NCBI RefSeq assembly: GCF_000159955.1
Contig: NZ_GG695972.1
Location: forward strand, 11,696 to 75,078
Length of the DNA stretch: 63,383 nt
Direction: 5' to 3'
Source of the DNA: Paenibacillus sp. oral taxon 786 str. D14
GTDB lineage: Bacteria; Bacillota; Bacilli; Paenibacillales; Paenibacillaceae
Shown here: in pieces, positions 1-9,400 of the stretch
Position numbering within the stretch: the stretch's first letter is position 1
How the letters are laid out: the number at the start of each line of letters is the position of its first letter
Notes under the pieces: model-generated
The model's input: the letters and a program-made list of their open reading frames with translations, nothing else
Database searches by the model: none
Told to the model about the DNA's origin: nothing
Translations under genes and position numbers: made by a program

Positions 1-270
1 AATTCCTGTAGGTGAGGGGAAAATACCTCCACCTAAGCGTCGCACTCCTTGTGAGTGCGTGGATTGAAATCTTTCCGGTCAGCTAAACTGACCTCAGAGA
101 GATTTGTCGCACTCCTTGTGAGTGCGTGGATTGAAATCTCTTCCGGAGCCTGAACAATCTCTGAGATCGTGGGTCGCACTCCTTGTGAGTGCGTGGATTG
201 AAATGATAAACTTAGGCAGCTCCCGCTCGATCTCTTTCGTCGCACTCCTCGTGAGTGCGTAGATCGAAAC
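1..270 (+). CRISPR. Type I-C CRISPR array, trailer end (4 repeats plus a 3-nt repeat remnant)
   Basis: Four 32-nt repeats lie at 39-70, 106-137, 173-204 and 239-270. Each starts GTCGCACTCC and ends near ATTGAAAT. Spacers are 71-105 (35 nt), 138-172 (35 nt) and 205-238 (34 nt). The first three bases (AAT) equal the end of another repeat, followed by a 35-nt spacer at 4-38, so the window opens inside the array. The repeat matches the type I-C class typified by Bacillus halodurans. The last repeat is degenerate (CTCG for CTTG, and the end AGATCGAAAC for GGATTGAAAT), which marks the trailer end. The leader and any cas genes should therefore lie to the left of the window. No cas gene is present here, so the subtype rests on repeat sequence alone. 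Confidence 0.95.
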
Positions 271-565
271 AGGAGCCGTACTCCGGATGACCGGATTCAC
301 TTGTTACTGATTACTCGGGAGTCAAAGTACAGACTGGTCATGGCATTTGTTTGCTTGTGCTCCGGTTGGGAGCGGCTGTTGGTTGATAATTTACAGGATC
401 ATAGTCTCGATGCAATGAATGGTCGCAAGTGTCTTTTTCCAAATAGGAAAAAAACTCCGCAAACGCATTGCGGGTATTGCGTGGATTTGTTGCAAAAGGG
501 CGGCAGAATGGAGTGGGGGGCTGTAGATACTAGCCCCTGGAAAACATAGTTTCTTTCCGGAGGCT
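271..565. other. Intergenic stretch between CRISPR trailer and hepT
   Basis: No convincing gene is seen. Short open frames here lack a ribosome binding site and resemble nothing known to me. Two small hairpins are visible: CCGCAA/TTGCGG near 457-475 and GGGGCT/AGCCCC near 518-537. Neither is followed by a T-run, so I do not call them terminators. Confidence 0.5.
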
Positions 566-976
566 TTAAGCACCAAAATCTCTGACTTTTGATGCAAAAA
601 GAACGAAATCTCCGAGGTGGTGATCAAGAATGGCCTGGACGATTTCGATTTGTATACTTCGATAATCGTGTACGGCTATGTTACGAAAACCAACCATGGC
701 CTTCAGATTACGGTTAAGTTCTTTGTCAATCACTCCATTATCTAATAGAAGATCAAAAGCCTCCCGACTGCTCTGAGGGATTCCCCATTTATTTTCTGAG
801 ACCAGATGCATGGCTAAATCGATACAAGCTTCACAGGCCCGCTGTAGGTTCAAGATAATGGAATCCTGTTTGGTGTAATTTTCGAGGTTCTCTCGCTTTC
901 CTTCATACTCTTCATGGATCCGTTTCAGGCAACGGTTGATCGTTTCTGTTTTGTTCGCTAGTATATCGCGGTTCAA
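566..976 (-). CDS. hepT: HepT-like HEPN-domain ribonuclease toxin (DUF86)
   Basis: This 136-residue all-helical protein belongs to the HEPN/DUF86 family. The diagnostic RX4HXY motif is present as RNIAVHDY at residues 98-105 (R98, H103, Y105), close to the C-terminus. In studied homologues HepT is an RNase toxin, and the partner MntA silences it by transferring AMP to the motif tyrosine. The start codon overlaps the stop of the upstream mntA by four bases (ATGA), so the two genes are translationally coupled, antitoxin first. Its position beside a CRISPR array fits the known tendency of HEPN-MNT pairs to sit in defence regions. Function is by homology; the pairing is certain from the gene order. 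Confidence 0.9.
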   Translation of the reverse strand: MNRDILANKTETINRCLKRIHEEYEGKRENLENYTKQDSIILNLQRACEACIDLAMHLVSENKWGIPQSSREAFDLLLDNGVIDKELNRNLKAMVGFRNIAVHDYRSIQIEIVQAILDHHLGDFVLFASKVRDFGA

Positions 977-1386
977 TTGGCTCCCCCTCTCTGGTAATTC
1001 TCCATGATTTCTTTGCGCTCGTCGTTAAGCAGGGCATATTCCTTGAGGGCTTGCATAAATGCGGTCTGCCGGACATAAGGCTCGACATCTTGCAATACCT
1101 CACCTGTTCCAATGATCTGTGCTTTGAAGACGGGATTCGCCTGGGGAAAATAAATCAGGTCTACCTCACGCCCTACCCGATTGGCTAGTTCAGAAGCAGC
1201 CATAAATAGTTCATACGCGGAGTGAGGTGGATCTTCAGAAATATAGGCAATATCTACATCGCTGTCTTGGCGCATCTCCCCCCTTGCTGCTGACCCGAAT
1301 AATATCACGGTATGCGCATTGAAACGCTCGTTTAAATAATCGATTATGGCGGATATTTGTTGTGGTTCAAGTCTTGGATTAGGCAT
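973..1386 (-). CDS. mntA: MntA-like minimal nucleotidyltransferase antitoxin
   Basis: This 137-residue protein (from the start used here) has the MNT fold signature GSX10DXD: G31-S32, then D43 and D45 within FGSAARGEMRQDSDVDIAY. A third acidic residue lies downstream in VGREVDLIY. In characterised MntA/HepT pairs this enzyme transfers AMP from ATP to the HEPN toxin and neutralises it. The frame stays open up to 1596, but homology begins only around the ATG at 1386; an ATG at 1404 is an alternative. Neither has a strong ribosome binding site. It is followed by hepT with an ATGA overlap. All catalytic residues appear intact, so the pair looks functional. Confidence 0.88.
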   Translation of the reverse strand: MPNPRLEPQQISAIIDYLNERFNAHTVILFGSAARGEMRQDSDVDIAYISEDPPHSAYELFMAASELANRVGREVDLIYFPQANPVFKAQIIGTGEVLQDVEPYVRQTAFMQALKEYALLNDERKEIMENYQRGGAN

Positions 1387-1515
1387 AAGACACCATCCAT
1401 TCATTCTGTCAAATTGGAACCTTATCTTGAGCGTATCCAAATGTGCTTGAAAATACAAGTGTTTCGCAGATACGTACCACATGCGGCCACCGATTTTGCT
1501 ATTCTTTTTTTTTCG

Positions 1516-1785
1516 ATGCCATCCTTTCTGGAATCTCTCTACTACGGTCATCTCATCCCCGAGCAGATGGCCCCCAAAGACCCGCAATACCGCCAACTCA
1601 GCAACGCATTATCCGAAGCCAACAATGGCTTGGAGAGAGAAACGATCTGGTGAGGATTTTACCAAATTGAGGCGCTAATCGACTTACAGCAGCAAATTCA
1701 AGAGATGGAGATGGCAGCCGCGTTCGCGCAGGGTTTTAGGTTGGGTGTGGGGTTGATGATTGAGGTGCTGTTATTCGTGGAATGA
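1516..1785 (+). pseudogene. Decayed DUF6809-family gene
   Basis: The start (MPSFLESLYYGHLIPEQ) and the end (AAAFAQGFRLGVGLMIEVLL) match the two conserved blocks of DUF6809, a family of roughly 85-90-residue proteins of unknown function in Firmicutes. The two blocks are in the same frame, but an in-frame TGA at 1651-1653 separates them. The segment around 1640-1669 reads sensibly (RSGEDFTKL) only in the +2 frame. The simplest reading is a one-base gain near 1640 and a one-base loss near 1669, two shifts that cancel. No good ribosome binding site precedes the ATG; a run of ten T residues lies just upstream. Sequencing error cannot be excluded. Confidence 0.6.
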
Positions 1786-1788
1786 AAA

Positions 1789-1810
1789 GAGGGGGCAATT
1801 TGCCCCTCCT
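1789..1810. terminator. Possible bidirectional terminator hairpin
   Basis: A GC-rich inverted repeat (GAGGGGGCAATTTGCCCCTC) lies between the converging ends of the DUF6809 remnant and arsB. The loop is very short and there is no long T-run, so confidence is limited. Confidence 0.4.
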
Positions 1811-3106
1811 AAAACACCCACAACACCACCCACAACCCCAACAACGTCGCAAACAAAATCGGGATCGTCAGCACGATGTCAACTTTGAAATACGTGCCCC
1901 AGGAGATGCGGACGCCCTTCTTGGCGAGGACATGGAGCCAGACGAGAGTGGCGAGTGAGCCGATGGGTGTGATCTTCGGGCCGAGGTCGGTGCCGATGAC
2001 GTTGGCGTAGATCAGTGACTCGCGGATCGTGCCGGAGGTGGCCGTGTCGGCGATGCCGAGTACGCCGGTCATGACGGCCGGCAGGTTGTTCATGATCGAC
2101 GATAGGAACGCCGAGATGTAGCCCATAGCCATCGTGGATACGAATAGGCCTTGATCTGCCACCGTTTGGAGGAGCTTGGCCAAGACTTCGGTCAGCCCGG
2201 CATTGCCGAGGCCGTACACGACAACGTACATCCCGATCGAGAAGACGACGATGTTCCATGGCGCGCCTTTCATGACGGCCTTCGTATCGACCGCTTGGCT
2301 TCGGCGGGCGATGGCCCAGTAGATCAAAGCCACGGTGTCGGCGAGCAAGGATACCGGAAGATGAAGGAACTCGCTCACGAGGTAGCCGATCAACAGGACT
2401 CCCATCACCACCCAAGATATGCGGAACAGGCGCTGGTCTTTGATGGCCTCAGATGGTGCTTTCAGCTTGGACGGGTCATAGGTGCGAGGAATACCTTTGC
2501 GAAAATAAAGCAGCAGCACCGCCACCGTTGCCCCGAGCGAGAACAGGTTTGGAACAATCATCCGAGCGGCATATTGCGCGAAGCCAATTCCGAAATAATC
2601 CGCTACACGAGGTTCACCAGGTTGCTGACAACCAGCGGTAAAGAGGTAGTGTCCGCGATAAACCCGCTCGCCATAATGAACGGGAAGATCATTTTCTCCT
2701 CAAAACTCAAATGGCGAACCATCGCCAGCACAATCGGCGTGAGGATTAAGGCTGCCCCATCATTGGCAAAAAACGCCGAGACCACCGCCTCCAGCAAGCT
2801 GACGTAAATGAACATGCGGATGCCGCTGTTTTTTGCAGCCCGGGCCATGTGCAGCGCTGCCCATTCGAACAAGCCGATCTCATCCAAGATCAGCGAAATG
2901 ATGATGATTGCGATAAACGTTAGAGTGGCGTTCCACGTGATCTGCACGACTTCCCCCACATCGCCAAAGCCGACGACGCCGGCAAGCAGCGCCAACACCG
3001 CACCGCCGCACGCGGACCACCCGATATTCAGCCCCTTCGGCTGCCAAATCACAAAGGTTAAAGTCATTCCAAAAATAAGTGCTGCCGCAATGATGTCAAA
3101 TCCCAT
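1809..3106 (-). pseudogene. arsB: ArsB arsenite/antimonite efflux permease, interrupted by one frameshift
   Basis: Two consecutive reading frames cover the whole of ArsB. The N-terminal part (3106 down to a TAG at 2603-2605) contains [28 protein letters not shown] and [13 protein letters not shown]. The C-terminal part (to 1809) contains [16 protein letters not shown] and [20 protein letters not shown]. The link reads [15 protein letters not shown] in the second frame, which matches intact ArsB if one base is restored near 2601-2605. The repaired protein would be about 432 residues, the normal family length. ArsB is a multi-spanning inner-membrane pump for arsenite. No arsR or arsC is adjacent. 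The start at 3106 is chosen by homology, with GGGGGAAG about 12 bases upstream. It may be a real pseudogene or an assembly error. Confidence 0.85.
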
Positions 3107-3536
3107 CGGTTTCTCATCTTCCCCCAAAAATCTCTCTCTGTAAACAAGCCGTTTATCATTGTCTCACTGCTTTCCTTTTTTGTACATAGGGTGGAGGGGA
3201 CTAGCGTCCCAATTCGGAGGATTTCTGATGTCAAATCAAATGAAATTTGGGATCGGCTTGAAGAGCCGGCGGCTGTTTTCTTTTGCTATAGAAGCCCCAT
3301 TCGATCGAAGACGGAGCATCATTCCCAGCCAAGCCAGGACTAGCCGATGGTTGCTGGCTCTGTTTTACTTGTTATACATCGCATTTCCAAGGTACCGTTT
3401 TTTTGTGGTTTCAGTTTGTCCCCGATCCATCAACGACAAGTAATAACATCGTATGACTTCCCCCCTCTCGGCTTGTCACAAGGTGGCGGGTATTTTAAGA
3501 TGAAAGTAGTTTTCTGAAAGGAACGGGGGGGCGAGA
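3107..3536. other. Intergenic region upstream of the Wadjet operon
   Basis: About 430 bases without a recognisable gene. A 71-codon frame (3228-3443) has a respectable GGAGG eight bases before its ATG, but its product resembles nothing known to me and its hydrophobic C-terminus looks random. It is left as a weak possibility. The region should carry the promoter of jetABCD; no clear -35/-10 pair stands out. Confidence 0.4.
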
Positions 3537-5213
3537 ATGGAGTCTCATTTGCCGGGGTTGCCGGTGCAATCGTTGCGCGGGATACCCGAGTTGAAGTATG
3601 TCAATGCTGACAACGTGGTTCGCTACCGGGCGATCATGCGTTTTTTCTATCAGGAGTATAAAAGACTGCGGTATTGGCTGAAGCCGGAAGACGTCTTTGA
3701 AGCGGTCAAGGCTTGGAACGTGTGGCCGGATTATACACTTGAACTGTGCCAAGGCGACCTGGATCAATTGGTGGAGTGGCAAAACCTGACTGCCCGTCAC
3801 GACGGTGGACGCTCCTCCACGCTGGAAGAGTATCTCAAAAAGAAGATGCAGTATTTGCTCCGCCCGTATTCCATCGAAATCGAACGGCTGCTGGAGACGC
3901 TGGAGAAGGTAACGGGGTATGGCGGTTCGCTGGAAGCTTCCTTATTCGACACGATTGCGGATAAACTGTTTGACATTCGTAGCCAGGTCGGAGAACTGGA
4001 GCCGGACGCGGCGCTGGAGCTGTGGAACGTCTTGTACCGTTCGTTTGTTAACCTCCATGAAAATGCGGCGGACTATATCGCTAGCCTGCATACGGCTCGG
4101 GCGGAAGAGATGATGGTGACGGAAGCTTTCTTGATCTTTAAGGAAAAGTTGACCGATTACCTGCAAAATTTCGTACAGGCGCTACAGCGGAGCGCTTATA
4201 AAATCGAAGGTAATTTGCAGCGAATTAACGATTCGGTACGGGATCTGTTTTTAGAGCAGGTCGTGGAAGGTGAGCTCCGAAAGCCGCGGCTGGAGGACGA
4301 ACCGGATCGGGAGGAACTGCTGGAAGAACTTCGTCAAGGCTGGACGAATATCCGGCGCTGGTTTGTGGGCGAGGGGGCTGCGCCCAGCGAGCTCACCTTG
4401 CTGGAGCGGGCGACGAAGGATGCGATTGCCCGTATTGTACGCAGCGCGATTCGTATTCAGGAACGGAAGCGTTCGGGACTAAGCCGCAAAAAGGAGCTAG
4501 AGCACTTGGCCCGCTGGTTTGCTTCGATCGAAACGGTCGAGGAGGCGCACAGGTTGTCCGCATACGCTTTCGGATTGTTCCCGACGAGGCACTTGCAGGG
4601 CGAGGATCTGCGCGACTCGGACCGGGCGGACATGTCGTCCTGGGAGGAGCGGCCGATGGTGCGCATGCTGCGTTCGCGCAGCCGCAAGCGCGGAGAGCGT
4701 CAGCCGGCGGACGCGGTGCGTGACAACGAGCGGCGGAAGCAGCGGGAGCGGGAAGCGTTCAAACTGCGGCAGGCAGAGGAATGGCGGATGATCGCGGCGT
4801 TACTAGATCGGAGCTCCGTCAAAGTGTCGGAGCTCGGGCCGGTGACGGCCAAGGAGCGGCTACGGTTGCTGCAGTGGATCGGCCGGTGCATGACGACAGG
4901 AAATGGCCACTCGTTTGTTACGCCGGAAGGCGTGTTGATTCGGATGAGCAATCCGCGTACGGCGGAGCGGACAATCTTGCACGCGGAAGACGGCGAGTTG
5001 GAAATGGCAAACTACGAGCTGCATTTTAGGCTGACGGAAGCGGCGAATGGCTTGGCCGTGGGAACAGCCGCAAAGCAGGGGGCAAACGGGGCCGATATTG
5101 CCGCTGCGGAAGCGGCTGCGGCGGCCGATACGGCAGAAGTCGAGGGAGAAGCCGGATCAAGATTTGAATCGGAGGTCCGATCCGAAAACGAGGCGGAAAG
5201 GCAGGGGCGGTAG
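3537..5213 (+). CDS. jetA: Wadjet type II subunit JetA (DUF2397, TIGR02677-like; kleisin role)
   Basis: This 558-residue protein is the first gene of a four-gene set whose composition and order match type II Wadjet. JetA is the MukF/kleisin-like subunit that bridges the JetC heads in the loop-extruding complex acting on small circular DNA. The N-terminus (VNADNVVRYRAIMRFFYQEY) matches the DUF2397 winged-helix start. An arginine-rich charged segment occupies roughly residues 375-420, followed by a second winged-helix-like region. The last ~50 residues are Ala/Glu-rich low complexity (IAAAEAAAAADTAEVEGEA), which looks like a lineage-specific tail. A G-rich ribosome binding site precedes the ATG. 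jetB begins on the base after the jetA stop codon. Identification relies on operon context as well as sequence. Confidence 0.88.
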   Translation: MESHLPGLPVQSLRGIPELKYVNADNVVRYRAIMRFFYQEYKRLRYWLKPEDVFEAVKAWNVWPDYTLELCQGDLDQLVEWQNLTARHDGGRSSTLEEYLKKKMQYLLRPYSIEIERLLETLEKVTGYGGSLEASLFDTIADKLFDIRSQVGELEPDAALELWNVLYRSFVNLHENAADYIASLHTARAEEMMVTEAFLIFKEKLTDYLQNFVQALQRSAYKIEGNLQRINDSVRDLFLEQVVEGELRKPRLEDEPDREELLEELRQGWTNIRRWFVGEGAAPSELTLLERATKDAIARIVRSAIRIQERKRSGLSRKKELEHLARWFASIETVEEAHRLSAYAFGLFPTRHLQGEDLRDSDRADMSSWEERPMVRMLRSRSRKRGERQPADAVRDNERRKQREREAFKLRQAEEWRMIAALLDRSSVKVSELGPVTAKERLRLLQWIGRCMTTGNGHSFVTPEGVLIRMSNPRTAERTILHAEDGELEMANYELHFRLTEAANGLAVGTAAKQGANGADIAAAEAAAAADTAEVEGEAGSRFESEVRSENEAERQGR

Positions 5214-6422
5214 ATGGCTGGAGGTGCGCTCAAAAGACTAAGCAAACGGGGAATAAACGCCGAGCAGGCGGCCGAACGAAAGCGCGCGTGCATGCACGCG
5301 CTCTTGAACCGTCCGTGGGTTGCAAAGGAGGAAGACCCGGACTTGTATTTTGCCATCCGGGACCATTACGAGGAGCTGCGCGACTGGTTTATGGATAAGG
5401 CAGGTTTTCCGCTGATTATGACCCGGACAATCGCCAAGCTGGACAAGACGCCTGTGAAGGCGCACCCGTGGATGGGTTTTCCTGAGTTTCGCGAAAAGCG
5501 GGACTACGTTTTTTTTACCTATGGACTGTGGTATTTGGAAGGAAAAACGGAGTTGGACCAGTTCCTGCTCACCGACATCGTGGAGGAAATCCGCGAGCAG
5601 ATGCTGAGCGCGGGGCTGGAGGCCGACTGGCGGAATTACTATGACCGCTTGTCGATGGCCAGAGCGCTGAAGAAGCTGCGGGCGCTTGGCGTGCTGCACA
5701 GCGTCGACGGCGATGAGGGCCAGTGGGCGCAGGACGCGGAGCGCAATGCATTGTACGAGTGTTCGCCTTTGGCCCGATATGTGCTTCGGCGCTTTCCGCG
5801 CGATTTGACGGGCTGCTCGCGGCTGGAGGAGTTGGAAGACCCCATTCCGTACGCCGACACACAGGACGGGCAGTCGATGCGGCGGCGGCACCGGATATAC
5901 CGCCGGCTGCTATTGGAGCCGGCGGTGGTGGACAGGCACTGGGATGAGGAAGATTTGAATTATGTGCTGTGGCAGCGGCGGGCGATCATCGATCAACTGG
6001 AAAATATGCTCGGCTGGACCGGGCGGCGTTACCGGGAAGGGCTGTGGTTTTTCCATCCCGAGCTGACCGGCGAGAGCGAGCTGTTTCCGACGATGTCGGC
6101 CGCTTCGGATTTGGCGCTGCTGCTTGCGAGCGAAATCCGCAAGGAACTGGCGGAGGGAGGCGTATTGTACGTGGAGGACAACGGCACGGTCCGGTTGACC
6201 AAGGCGGATATCGAGACGCTTCTGTACAGGCTACAGCTTAAACATAAAGAGTTTTGGAGCAAGGATCTTCGGGAAGCTGCCTCCCAGGAACTGGCGGAAC
6301 TGTGTATGAACCATTTAGCCGAATGGGGGCTGGGAGAGTGGGAGGGCGAGACTTCGTTCCTGATCTCGCCCGTACTGGCTAGATGGAGTTCGGAATATGC
6401 AAATAACGATTTTGATACTTAG
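5214..6422 (+). CDS. jetB: Wadjet type II subunit JetB (DUF2398, TIGR02678-like; KITE role)
   Basis: This 402-residue protein starts immediately after the jetA stop codon (TAGATG), which implies translational coupling. It has the size and position of DUF2398/TIGR02678, the JetB subunit of type II Wadjet. By analogy with MukE, JetB is a winged-helix KITE protein that binds the JetA kleisin. Recognisable family-like stretches include LLNRPWVAKEEDPDLY near residue 30 and YVFFTYGLWYLEG near residue 100. There is no catalytic motif and none is expected. A gap of 38 bases carrying GGGAGG separates it from jetC. Confidence 0.86.
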   Translation: MAGGALKRLSKRGINAEQAAERKRACMHALLNRPWVAKEEDPDLYFAIRDHYEELRDWFMDKAGFPLIMTRTIAKLDKTPVKAHPWMGFPEFREKRDYVFFTYGLWYLEGKTELDQFLLTDIVEEIREQMLSAGLEADWRNYYDRLSMARALKKLRALGVLHSVDGDEGQWAQDAERNALYECSPLARYVLRRFPRDLTGCSRLEELEDPIPYADTQDGQSMRRRHRIYRRLLLEPAVVDRHWDEEDLNYVLWQRRAIIDQLENMLGWTGRRYREGLWFFHPELTGESELFPTMSAASDLALLLASEIRKELAEGGVLYVEDNGTVRLTKADIETLLYRLQLKHKEFWSKDLREAASQELAELCMNHLAEWGLGEWEGETSFLISPVLARWSSEYANNDFDT

Positions 6423-6460
6423 GTGTGATGGATCAACATCCAAACGGGAGGATTTAACTG

Positions 6461-9400
6461 ATGGAACAGCAAATGGTGGAGCAGGAAAGCGGTCTGAGAG
6501 CGGACGGGGCTTCCGGTCAAGGCGGCCGAGCGGCCGCAAGGTGGCAGATGCATCGCGTCGGGATTTTGAATTTCTGGTATTACGATGAAGAGGAATTTCA
6601 ACTCGAGGAAGGCCGGCTGATCTTGCGCGGCGCCAACGGGTCGGGCAAGTCGGTTACAATGCAAAGCTTCCTGCCGCTCGTGCTGGATGGCGACAAGCGG
6701 GCGCACCGGCTTGACCCGTTCGGTTCGCGGGACCGCCGCATCGAGTATTATTTGCTTGGCGAGGAGGACGGCGGTAAGACGGATACGACGGGCTACTTAT
6801 GGATGGAATTCAAGCATGGTGCGACCGGAGCGTACAGAACGGTAGGCATCGGGCTGCGGGCGAGAAGAAACGCGGCCCAGGTGCAGTTCTGGGGGTTTTT
6901 GCTGGAGGATGGGCGGCGCATCGGGCGTGACTTCTGGCTTTACGACCGTAATGGATGGCTGGAGGACGGCGTACGCATTCCTCTCGACCGCAAGGAACTG
7001 GAAGCGAAGGTGGGAACGGGCGGCCAGGTCGTTTTGGATCAGAAATCGTATCAGGATATGGTGAACAAGCATATTTTCGGGTTCGCGGATACGGATGCTT
7101 ATCAGGACTTGCTCCAACTCATGATTCAGTTGCGGAGTCCAAAGCTGTCCAAGGACTTCAAGCCTTCGGCGATCTATGAGATTCTCCATCAGGCGCTGCC
7201 GCCGTTGATGGAGGAGGAGCTGCGGCCGTTGTCAGAGGTGCTGGAGGACATGGACCAAATGACCGACCGGCTGGACGAACTGAAGCGGCATCGCGCCGAG
7301 ATGGTGAAGCTGCAGGAGCGGTACGATTTTTACAACAAGCATGTGTTGTATACGAAATCTGAGGACATGTTGGAGGCCAAAGCTGCTTATGATGAAGTCG
7401 CTGCCAGAGTAAGAAGGTCCGAAGAGACGCTGGCGCAAGCGGAGGCGGAAAAGGCGGGGGCTGTGACAGAGCGCAGCGGCATCCAGAACCGGTTGCAGGA
7501 GATTGCCGTCGAGCGCGAATTGTTGGAGAAGCATGAAGCTATCGGCAAGCAACGGGAGTATGAGGCGGCCGCGGCGGCTTTGGCGGACACGGAAAAGCAG
7601 TTGGAACGCGCAAAGGAAAAAGCGGGCAAGGCCCGCATAAAGCAAGAGCAACTTGAGCGCGGGCTGCAGGAGGCCGAAGCCAAGCGGGACACCGCCGAAC
7701 GGGAGCAACGGGAACTCCTGAACGAGTTGGAGGCGATTGCGGGCGACATGGAGTTTGCCGGGCATGTCGTATATCACCGGTATTGGACAGCGAACGTGCC
7801 GGTGGATGATCTGTGGAAAGAGGCGTGGCGAAAAGATCTGCGCACGCATCGCGATGCTGTGGAACGGGGCCTGGCCAAGGCGGCGGAGGAAAAAATGGCG
7901 GCTGCGCTGGTCAAGGAAAGCGAAATCGAGTTGGGTGAAGCGAGCCGAGCGCGGGATGAGGCGGAGCGCGAGCGCGGCGAGCGGGATAAGCGGTTTGCTG
8001 ACAGCAAGGAGGCGTTTAAGGACGAGATTGTCGCCTGGCAAAGCGGGCTACGGCAACTGCCTTTTAATGAGGAGGCGCTGCGCGAGACGTTTGGGGCGCT
8101 ACGCGAGTACGGACTGGAGCAGACCTCGCTGGAGCCGGTGCGGGGGCCGCTGCTGGACCGGTACGAAGCGGCCCGGGATCGTTTGGTGGCCCGCCGGCTC
8201 GATATGGAGAAGCAGCGGAGGGATTTGTTGGCGGAGCGCTCGAGCTTGCAGGAAGAGAAGCGCGGCTGGGAGCAAAGTCGGGAGCCGGAACCCGGGCGCA
8301 GCACAGCACGTGCGAAATTCCGCGAAGCTAATGCAGAGCGAGGCGGGGCGCCGCTCTTCGCTGCGTGCGATTTCCGGCCGCACGTAGGCGATGACACCAA
8401 GGCGCGGATCGAGGAAGCGCTGGAGCGTTCGGGGTTGCTTGATGCCTGGCTGTCCCCGGACGGCCGGGTGCAGGAGTGTGGCAATGACGATGAAGAAGCC
8501 TGGATCGTACCTCGTCCGCAGGAATTCGGCTATACGCTGGCGGACATGTTGGTTGCCGATCCACCAGAGGGAAGCGGGCTCACGGCCGCGGCGATCGATG
8601 CGGTACTGCGCAGCTTTTTGTGGGACGAGGAAGGCGGCCTACTGGATGACGGCGACTGGAGCGGCATGATCGCAGCCGACGGCTCTTACCGGCTTGGCCC
8701 GCTCGCCGGGAAGGCGGCGGTGAAGGAGCGGGCGGAGTATATCGGCAAGGAGACGCGCCGCCGTACCCGCATGATGGAAATTGCCCGGCTGGGCGAGGCG
8801 ATCGCCAGATTGGACGCCGTGCTGCGAGAGCTGGACGAACGGCTTGCCGGTCAGGAGGCAGCGGAAAGGCAGTTGGCGGTAGAGCGTGAGCTTTTTCCCG
8901 GCGGGGCGGACCTGGCTGGAGCCCTGCGCGAACTACAGGCAGCGGATTATCGGCTGCAGGCTGCGGCCCGGCAGGAAGCGCAGGCCAATGAGCGGTTCAA
9001 GGCGAAGTCGGCGCAGTGGCGCGAACTGCAGCGAGAGTTGGTAGAGCTGACCGCGAACTGGACCCGGTTGAAACGCGAGCCGGATCTTGCGGCGGCGGTT
9101 AACGCCTTGCGCGATTATGAAGCGTCGCTTTCGGACCTGCATTCCGCCTGGCGGCAGTACAGGGACGCTCACGCGTCTTGGGAGCGGTTCAAGGATGAGT
9201 TGGACGCTTTGATCCTGGAACTGGAGGATGAAGAAGCACTGGCGGAAGAGCTCGGCGAGCGGCAGCGGGATCAGCGCGCTCAGGTGGATACGTTGCGGAG
9301 GCTGATCGAGGAGTTAGGGTTGGCCGATGTTGCGCGGAGGCTGGAGGAACTGAAGCGCGAGCAATCTGCGTTACTTGTCCGCGTCAAAGAACAGGAGCGG

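Noticed and set aside
301..549. Open frame of 82 codons right of the CRISPR array
   Set aside because: No ribosome binding site, no similarity that I recognise, and composition unlike neighbouring genes.
1651..1653. In-frame TGA in the DUF6809 gene as a possible selenocysteine codon
   Set aside because: No SECIS-like stem follows, the family has no selenoproteins that I know of, and the +2 frame explains the middle segment better.
3228..3443. 71-codon frame with a fair GGAGG before its ATG
   Set aside because: The product has no recognisable features. The region is better explained as the upstream region of jetA. Kept only as a weak possibility in the intergenic entry.
7737..8387. Long open frames on other frames and the opposite strand within jetC and other GC-rich genes
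   Set aside because: They are by-products of GC-rich coding DNA. The jetC frame has intact motifs across the whole span.
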